A stretch of DNA of 64,000 nucleotides. It comes from Panulirus ornatus. Taxonomy: Eukaryota; Arthropoda; Malacostraca; Decapoda; Palinuridae. Below, in pieces: positions 53,651 through 61,968 of this stretch; the stretch's first letter is position 1; each line of letters starts with the position of its first letter. The position numbers and the translations under genes were made by a program. The notes beneath the pieces were generated by a model. It worked only from the letters and a program-made list of their open reading frames with translations. It was not told the DNA's origin and searched no databases. Location: the NCBI RefSeq assembly GCF_036320965.1, contig NC_092276.1:5855782-5919781 (forward strand), in the 5' to 3' direction.

Positions 53651-56600
53651 ACACACACACACACACATACACACACACACACATACACAAAAAAAAAAGC
53701 AATTAATCACATCATTTACCTCTCAAATTGATCGGACTGCATAGGGAAGTCTGGATGGGCATTATTGTACTGTACAATATTCCTGACTGCTTGATTCAGA
53801 AGAGCAAAAAGTGAGGATAAAGCACGCATGCGGGTGAAGTCCATGATATGTTCCAAGTTGTTTGTAGCATACTCGAGACACTTAACAACCAAACCATCTG
53901 GTGTCAAGTGAGGTGCAAGAATAGCTGCTACATCACGCTGAACCTGTTACAAAAAGTAATCATAACATTTAGAAGAAAATATAAGTACAGTAAATTCAAA
54001 TAATGTTTCCGTAACAAACTGTGAAAAATTTAGTCAGTTTAACATTTCACATAATGTACTCATCTAGCTATCTATCTATTTATCTATTCCATCCGCAGAA
54101 GCTGGTGACTGAGTTTGGTAAAGTGTGTGGAAGAAGAAAGTTAAGAGTAAATGTGAATAAGAGCAAGGTTATTACAAGTAAATTGGGAGGTGAGTTTGAA
54201 TGGAGAAAAACTGGAGGAAGTGAAGTGTTTTAGATATCTGGGAGTGGATCTGGCAGCGGATGGAACCATGGAAGCGGAAGTGGATCATAGGGTGGGGGAG
54301 GTGGCGAAAATTCTGGGAGCCTTGAAGAATGTGTGGAAGTCGAGAGCATTATCTCGGAAAGCAAAAATGGGTATGTTTGAAGGAATAGTGGTTCCAACAA
54401 TGATGTATGGTTGCGAGGCGTGGGCTATGGATAGAGTTGTGCGCAGGAGGATGGATGTGCTGGAAATGAGATGTTTGAGGACAATGTGTGGTGTGAGGTG
54501 GTTTGATCGAGTGAGTAACGTAAGGGTAAGAGAGATGTGTGGAAATAAAAAGAGCGTGGTTGAGAGAGCAGAAGAGGGTGTTTTGAAGTGGTTTGGGCAC
54601 ATGGAGAGAATGAGTGAGGAAAGATTGACCAAGAGGATATATGTGTCGGAGGTGGAGGGAACAAGGAGAAGAGGGAGACCAAATTGGAGGTGGAAAGATG
54701 GAGTGAAAAAGATTTTGTGTGATCGGGGCCTGAACATGCAGGAGGGTGAAAGGAGGGCAAGGAATAGAGTGAATTGGAGCGATGTGGTATACCGGGGTTG
54801 ACGTGCTGTCATTGGATTGAATCAAGGCATGTGAGGCGTCTGGGGTAAACCATGGAAAGCTGTGTAGGTATGTATATTTGCGTGTGTGGACGTATGTATA
54901 TACATGTGTATGGGGGGGGTTGGGCCATTTCTTTCGTCTGTTTCCTTGTGCTACCTCGCAAACGCGGGAGACAGCGACAAAGTATAATAAAAAATAATAT
55001 ATAATCTGTATCTTTGACACCTGTTCCCACTTGGAACTCTCTTATACGGGTGGCCACAACAATAGACTCTCTATAACTAGAGAACTCCAGTGCTGCTTCT
55101 TAGCAGCACTGGAGTTCCATATTTATGGAGAGCCTATTGTCGTGGCCACCTCTATAAGAGTGTTTGCAGAGGCTCCTAATGTTCCTACTGACTACTTCTA
55201 CATATATCTACTGCCTAATGTTCCTACCAACTACCTGTACCTTATGTTTCTATCTAAAGCTCCTGCCTAAATGTTCCTACCTACTACTTCCACTCATAAA
55301 CTTATACAACTCATCATGTGTCCACTCTAATAAACTAAAAACAGCTTCAAATATTTGGGCAAAAAATTATTTTGCTTGTTATTGTGTATAGCAAAATTGG
55401 CAATAAGTGAGGAGATGACTCATAACATTATCTCTGAATTTGGACCTAAGCAGTATCTCTGAGTTGGGAAGAAGTAACCTATTTAAAATCAATGCAGCAA
55501 AACCCAAATTTCTCCATATATTTCTTCACAAATTTCACTGGTTTCCCCACTATTCACACTCAACTTCTGAAACCACAATGCTCTTTCCCAATCTGATGCT
55601 CTGTACATGCCTTTACAGTCTCAATCAATACCCTCCCATATAATTTCCCAGGAATACTCAAAAAACTTATGCCTCTGTAATTTGAACCCTTGCCTTTATC
55701 CCCTTTACCTCTGTACAATGGCACTATGCAAGCATTCTACCAATCCTCAGGTACTTCACCATGATCCATACATATACTGAATATCCTTACCAACCAATCA
55801 ACAACACAGTCATCCCCTTTTTAATAAATTCCACTGTAATATCATCCAAACCTGCCGCCTTGCCGGATTTCAACTTATGCAAAGCTTTCACTACCTCTCC
55901 TCTGTTCACCAAACCATTCTCCCTGACCCTTTCACTTTGCACTCCACCCTGACCAAAACACCCTATATCTACACTCCTATCATCAAACAAATTCAATAAA
56001 CCTTCAAAATATACATACATATACATAGACATATACATATTTCTTTCTTTTCTTTCAAACTATTCACCATTTCCTGCATTTGCAAGGTAGCGCCAAGAAC
56101 AGAGGACTGGGCCTTTGAGAGAATATCCTTACCTGGCTCCCTTCTCTGTTCCTTCTTTTGGAAAATTTAAAAAAACGAGAGGGGAGGATTTCCAGCCGCC
56201 CGCTTCCTCCCCTTTTAGTCGCCTTCTACAACAGGTAGGGAATACGTGGGAAGTATTCTTTCTCCCCTATCCCCAGGAATAAGACATATATGTATATATA
56301 GATTTACATATTTATACTTGCTTGCCTTCATCCATTCCTGGAGCTACCCCATCCCACAGGAAAGAGCATTGCAACCCCCTGCTTTGCATATCAAGGCAGT
56401 TTGTAGAGGGAGGATCTTTGTTTCATTGTGTTGGTGATGAGTGTCTGCTACTGCTAGGCAGTCAATGATTGTCCTGAGTGTTCTGATCTGTGTCTGAAGC
56501 TTTGTTATATTCATTTTTGACAGGTTGAATGACCAGGAGAGTGAGACATATCTCAGCATGAAGAAGAGGAACTGTTTGAGGAAGATACTAAGTGATCTTT

Positions 56601-59600
56601 GTCTTATCCAAATCTGGTGCAAGATAGTGTTCTAAGCAAGAAAAGAAAAGAAAATATATATATGTAGAGTCTCTGAATGTGTGTGGATGTAAACAAGCGG
56701 AGAAAAAAAGGAGAAATAGGTAGTACCTGGATGTTCTGGTTTTAAGTAAAACATATGACAAAAGTAAAGGGGAAGAATAGTTTTGTAATATTCTGGGATA
56801 GATTTAGGGGTTGGTATGAAGGCAAAAGCTATGGAAGGGGAAGCACTACTGCTGAAGTAAGGTTATGGGAATCCATGAAAGACTAAGGAATTCAGCTCCA
56901 GGCTGATGAGGGTAAAAATGAAAGTGGATTGCAAGAGTTGGGTTATCATGAGTGCTTAGGCACCTGGTAATCAAAAGGAAGATGCTGAGAGGCTCGTGTT
57001 CAGGTAGCAGCTGAGTAAGTGTGCCACCAGGATCATGCAAGAGATCAGGTATTGACGATGAGTGACTTAAAGGTTAGATTGTGTAATAAAGTGACAACTG
57101 AGGGTATAATAAGGGAACATGTGGTATTCAGTGGGGTGAACAGCAACAGTGAACACCATGTGAAGTTGTACAGTGAAAAAGGTGAAAAAGGACTGGTGAC
57201 AGGGAATACCTGGTTTAAAAAAGAGGGATATACATAAGTATTCATGGAAGAGTATAAGAAAGATGGTAAGAGCAGATTAATGGAACGACATACTAAATAA
57301 TAGGTATGCAAAAGAGAGACTCTTGGATGTGAATGTGTTGAGAGGTACAGCTGGAGGCAAGGATGAAGATTTGTAGAGGTTTTTAGAAAAGAGGAAATGG
57401 TGAAAGTAAAAGAGCATGGAAAAAGAAACGTATTTGAAGAAACACCAGGAGAGATTGGGTATAGACTGGCAAAAGGTGAGAGTAAACAAATCAAGAGGGG
57501 TAGGTGAGGAATGGGAGATATTTTGAGAAGCAAAGCATGCATGTACAAGAGAAGTGTGTGCAGAGAGAAGGTCGGAGGGGAAGGTAAAAAATGGGAGTGA
57601 GTGGTGGGAAACTCAAGGAAATTGCTTGTGAAAGAGAAAAAAGAGATGTATCAGTGGTTTTTACTTGGAGGGAGTGCAAATGATTGGGATACATACAAGA
57701 AAGAGCAAAGGAGGTCAAGAGGAAGGCGAATGGGTTGAAAAAAAAAGAGGAAGTCAGTTTGGGCAAGTGAGTATCAGCACTCTCCAGGAAGCATAAGGTG
57801 TTTTTAAAAAAATTAATGGTGTGAGAAAAACAAGAGAATAAATGGGAAAATTGGTGAAGGGGGCAAATAAGTGGGGCAAATGGGTATGTGGTACTATGTA
57901 GTGATAAGGTAAGGAGGAAATGGAAAGAGTATTCTGATGGAATGTTGAATGTCTATGATGATAAGGTGGCAGAAGTAGGGTGTATGGGTTAGAGAGGTAT
58001 GTAAAGTAAGAGATTCATAGAAAGTGGTTCGGTGATAAAAGAAGAGGTGGTGAAAGCCTTACATAAGATGGAATATAGCACGACAGCAGGAGTGGATGGT
58101 ACTGCAGTTGATTTTCATAGGAAAAGGGGTGACTGTATTGTTAACTGGTTGGTTAGAATTTTCAATGTACACGTGGATCATAGTTAGGTGCCTGAAAACT
58201 CGTGGAGTGCATGTGTAGTCCCACTGCATAAAGGCAAGGGGGGGAAAACGTAACTGTTTGAACTATATGGGTAAGTTATAAGTTAGCTGAGTATAACTAG
58301 AGGAGAGTGGTGACCGAAAGGATGAAGGCATGTAAACGGCATCAGAATGGGGAGGAAATATATAGTTTCAGGAGTGGGAGAGGATGTGTGGATCAGGTGT
58401 TTACTGTAAAGAATGTGTGTGAGAAATACTTAAAGATACAGAAAGTTTACATGTGGCACTTATGTATTTAGAGAAAGCATTCCACAGGGTTGACAGAGAT
58501 GCCTTGTAGAAGGTCTTATATATATATGGTGTAGTAAGAGAGTAAATGAGGCCATTTCTTCATCTGTTAGATAGTGAATGAGGCCATTTCTTCATCTGTT
58601 ACTGGTGCCTCCTTGCTAATGTGGAATTTTTTTTCAATTACTTCATTCATGATGGAAACCACCCTGTGTATACATCTAAGTGTCTGCAATTCAATATGAA
58701 AAGTGTCTAAAGTGATGCCAACACTAAATTACTCAATACATAAGATTCATGTATTCCACCATTTTACCTGCAATGTTGGTGTGATTTCATCATCTTTTTT
58801 CTTTTCAGTTTTTTTCATGAAAGCAGCATCTTCTTCTGTTTCCTCCACTGGAATATTGCACAGGCGAGCAAGGAAGTTCTCAAAAATCATCTCTACTGAC
58901 AATACATCCTCGGAGAACCATACCATGCCACAACGAGACACAGTTGCCAGTGTTGCATACTTGAGATCTTGAACCTGAAAAATGTATTTCCATAAACATT
59001 AGGAGTATAAAACATATAATAACAAAATTTTTTTTTTCAATACTTGGTCTCTGTTTCCCATGTAAGCGAGGTGGTGCCAGGAAACATACAATGAGGAGGT
59101 AAGTTTGAATGGAGAAAAACTGGAGGAAGTGAAGTGTTTTAGATATCTAGGAGTGGATTTGGCAGGGAATGGAACCATGGAAGCGGAAGTGAGTCATAGG
59201 GTGGGGGAGGGGGTGAAAGTTCTGGGAGCGTTGAAAAATGTGTGGAAGGCAAGAACATTATCTCAGAAAGCAAAAATGGGTATGTCTGAAGGAATAGTGG
59301 TTTCGACAATGTTATATGGTTGTGAGTCATGGGCCATAGATAGAGTTTTACGGAGGAGGGTGAATGTGCTGGAAATGAGATGTTTGAGGACAATATGTGG
59401 TGTGAGGTGGTTTGATCGAGGAAGTAATGAAAGGGTAAGAGAGATGTGTGGTAATAAAAAGAGTGTGGTTAAGAGAGCAGAAGAGGGTGTTTTGAAGTGG
59501 TTTGGTCACATGGAGAGAATGAGTGAGGAAAGATTGACAAAGAGAATATATGTGTCAGAAGTGGAGGGAACGAGCAGTAGGAGACCAAATTGGAGGTGGA

Positions 59601-61913
59601 GAGATGGAGTGAAAAAGATTTTGAGCAAACAGGGCCTGAACATGCAGGAGGGTGAAAGGCATGCAAGGAATAGAGTGAATTGGAACGATGTGGTATACCG
59701 GGGTCAACGTGCTCTCAATGGATTGAACCAGAGCATGTGAAGCGTCCGGGGTAAACCATGGAAAGTTTTGTGGGGCCTGGATGTGGAAAGGGAGCTGTGG
59801 TTTCAGTGCATCATACATGACAGCTAGAGACTGAGTGTGAATGAATGTGGCCTTTGTTGTCTTTTCATAGTGCTACCTCGTGCGCATTATGCGGGGGGGG
59901 GGTCATTTTTATTTGTGGTGGGGTGGCGATGGGAATGAATAAAGGCAGCAAGTACGAATTATGTACATGTGTATATATGTATATGTCTGTGTATGTATGT
60001 ATGTGAGAGTTGGGGTGAGAGAGTATCATTAAATTTTAGGGAGAATAAAAAGACGTTCTGGAAGGAGGTAAATAAAGTACGTAAGACAAGGGAGCAAATG
60101 GGAACTTCAGTGAAGGGCGCAAATGGGGACGTGATAACAAGTAGTGGTGATGTGAGAAGGAGATGGAGTGAGTATTTTGAAGGTTTGTTGAATGTGTTTG
60201 ATGATAGAGTGGCAGATATAGGGTGTTTTGGTCGAGGTGGTGTGCAAAGTGCGAGGGTTAGGGAAAATGAGTTGGTAAACAGAGAAGAGGTAGTAAAAGC
60301 TGTGCAGAAGATGAAAGCCGGCAAGGCAGCAGGTTTGGATGGTATTGTAGTGGAATTTATTAAAAAAGGGGGTGACTGTATTGTTGACTGGTTGGTAAGG
60401 TTATTTAATGTATGTATGACTCATGGTGAGGTGCCTGAGGATTGGCGGAATGCGTGCATAGTGCCATTGTACAAAGGCAAAGGGGATAAGAGTGAGTGCT
60501 CAAATTACAGAGGTATAAGTTTGTTGAGTATTCCTGGTAAATTATATGGGAGGGTATTGATTGAGAGGGTGAAGGCATGTACAGAGCATCAGATTGGGGA
60601 AGAGCAGTGTGGTTTCAGAAGTGGTAGAGGATGTGTGGATCAGGTGTTTGCTTTGAAGAATGTATGTGAGAAATACTTAGAAAAGCAAATGCATTTGTAT
60701 GTAGCATTTATGGATCTGGAGAAGGCATATGATAGAGTTGATAGAGATGCTCTGTGGAAGGTATTAAGAATATATGGTGTGGGAGGCAAGTTGTTAGAAG
60801 CAGTGAAAAGTTTTTATCGAGGATGTAAGGCATGTGTACGTGTAGGAAGAGAGGAAAGTGATTGGTTCTCAGTGAATGTAGGTTTGCGGCAGGGGTGTGT
60901 GATGTCTCCATGGTTGTTTAATTTGTTTATGGATGGGGTTGTTAGGGAGGTGAATGCAAGAGTTTTGGAAAGAGGGGCAAGTATGAAGTCTGTTGGGGAT
61001 GAGAGAGCTTGGGAAGTGAGTCAGTTGTTGTTCGCTGATGATACAGCGCTGGTGGCTGATTCATGTGAGAAACTGCAGAAGCTGGTGACTGAGTTTGGTA
61101 AAGTGTGTGAAAGAAGAAAGTTAAGAGTAAATGTGAATAAGAGCAAGGTTATTAGGTACAGTAGGGTTGAGGGTCAAGTCAATTGGGAGGTGAGTTTGAA
61201 TGGAGAAAAACTGGAGGAAGTGAAGTGTTTTAGATATCTGGGAGTGGATCTGGCAGCGGATGGAACCATGGAAGTGGAAGTGGATCATAGGGTGGGGGAG
61301 GGGGCGAAAATTCTGGGAGCCTTGAAGAATGTGTGGAAGTCGAGAACATTATCTTGGAAAGCAAAAATGGGTATGTTTGAAGGAATAGTGGTTCCAACAA
61401 TGTTGTATGGTTGCGAGGCGTGGACTATGGATAGAGTTGTGCGCAGGAGGATGGATGTGCTGGAAATGAGATGTTTAAGGACAATGTGTTGTGTGAGGTG
61501 GTTTGATCGAGTAAGTAACGTAAGGGTAAGAGAGATGTGTGGAAATAAAAAGAGCGTGGTTGAGAGAGCAGAAGAGGGTGTTTTGAAATGGTTTGGTCAC
61601 ATGGAGAGAATGAGTGAGGAAAGATTGACCAAGAGGATATATGTGTCGGAGGTGGAGGGAACGAGGAGAAGAGGGAGACCAAATTGGAGGTGGAAAGATG
61701 GAGCGAAAAAGATTTTGTGTGATCGGGGCCTGAACATGCAGGAGGGTGAAAGGAGGGCAAAGAATAGAGTGAATTGGAGCGATGTGGTATACCAGGGTTG
61801 ACGTGCTGTCAGTGGATTGAATCAAGGCATGTGTATGGGGGTGGGTTGGGCCATTTCTTTCATCTGTTTCCTTGCGCTACCTCGCAAATGCGGGAGACAG
61901 CGACAAAGCAAAA

Positions 61914-61968
<55 letters not shown>

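Noticed and set aside
53608..53698. Possible separate exon or promoter between 53532 and 53719
   Set aside because: The flanking exons join in phase with good splice sites and the interval is a microsatellite.
59969..60003. Novel N-terminal domain of the 610-aa RT frame
   Set aside because: The first residues are read through from the host LINE's tail; the LINE sequence itself starts at 60004.
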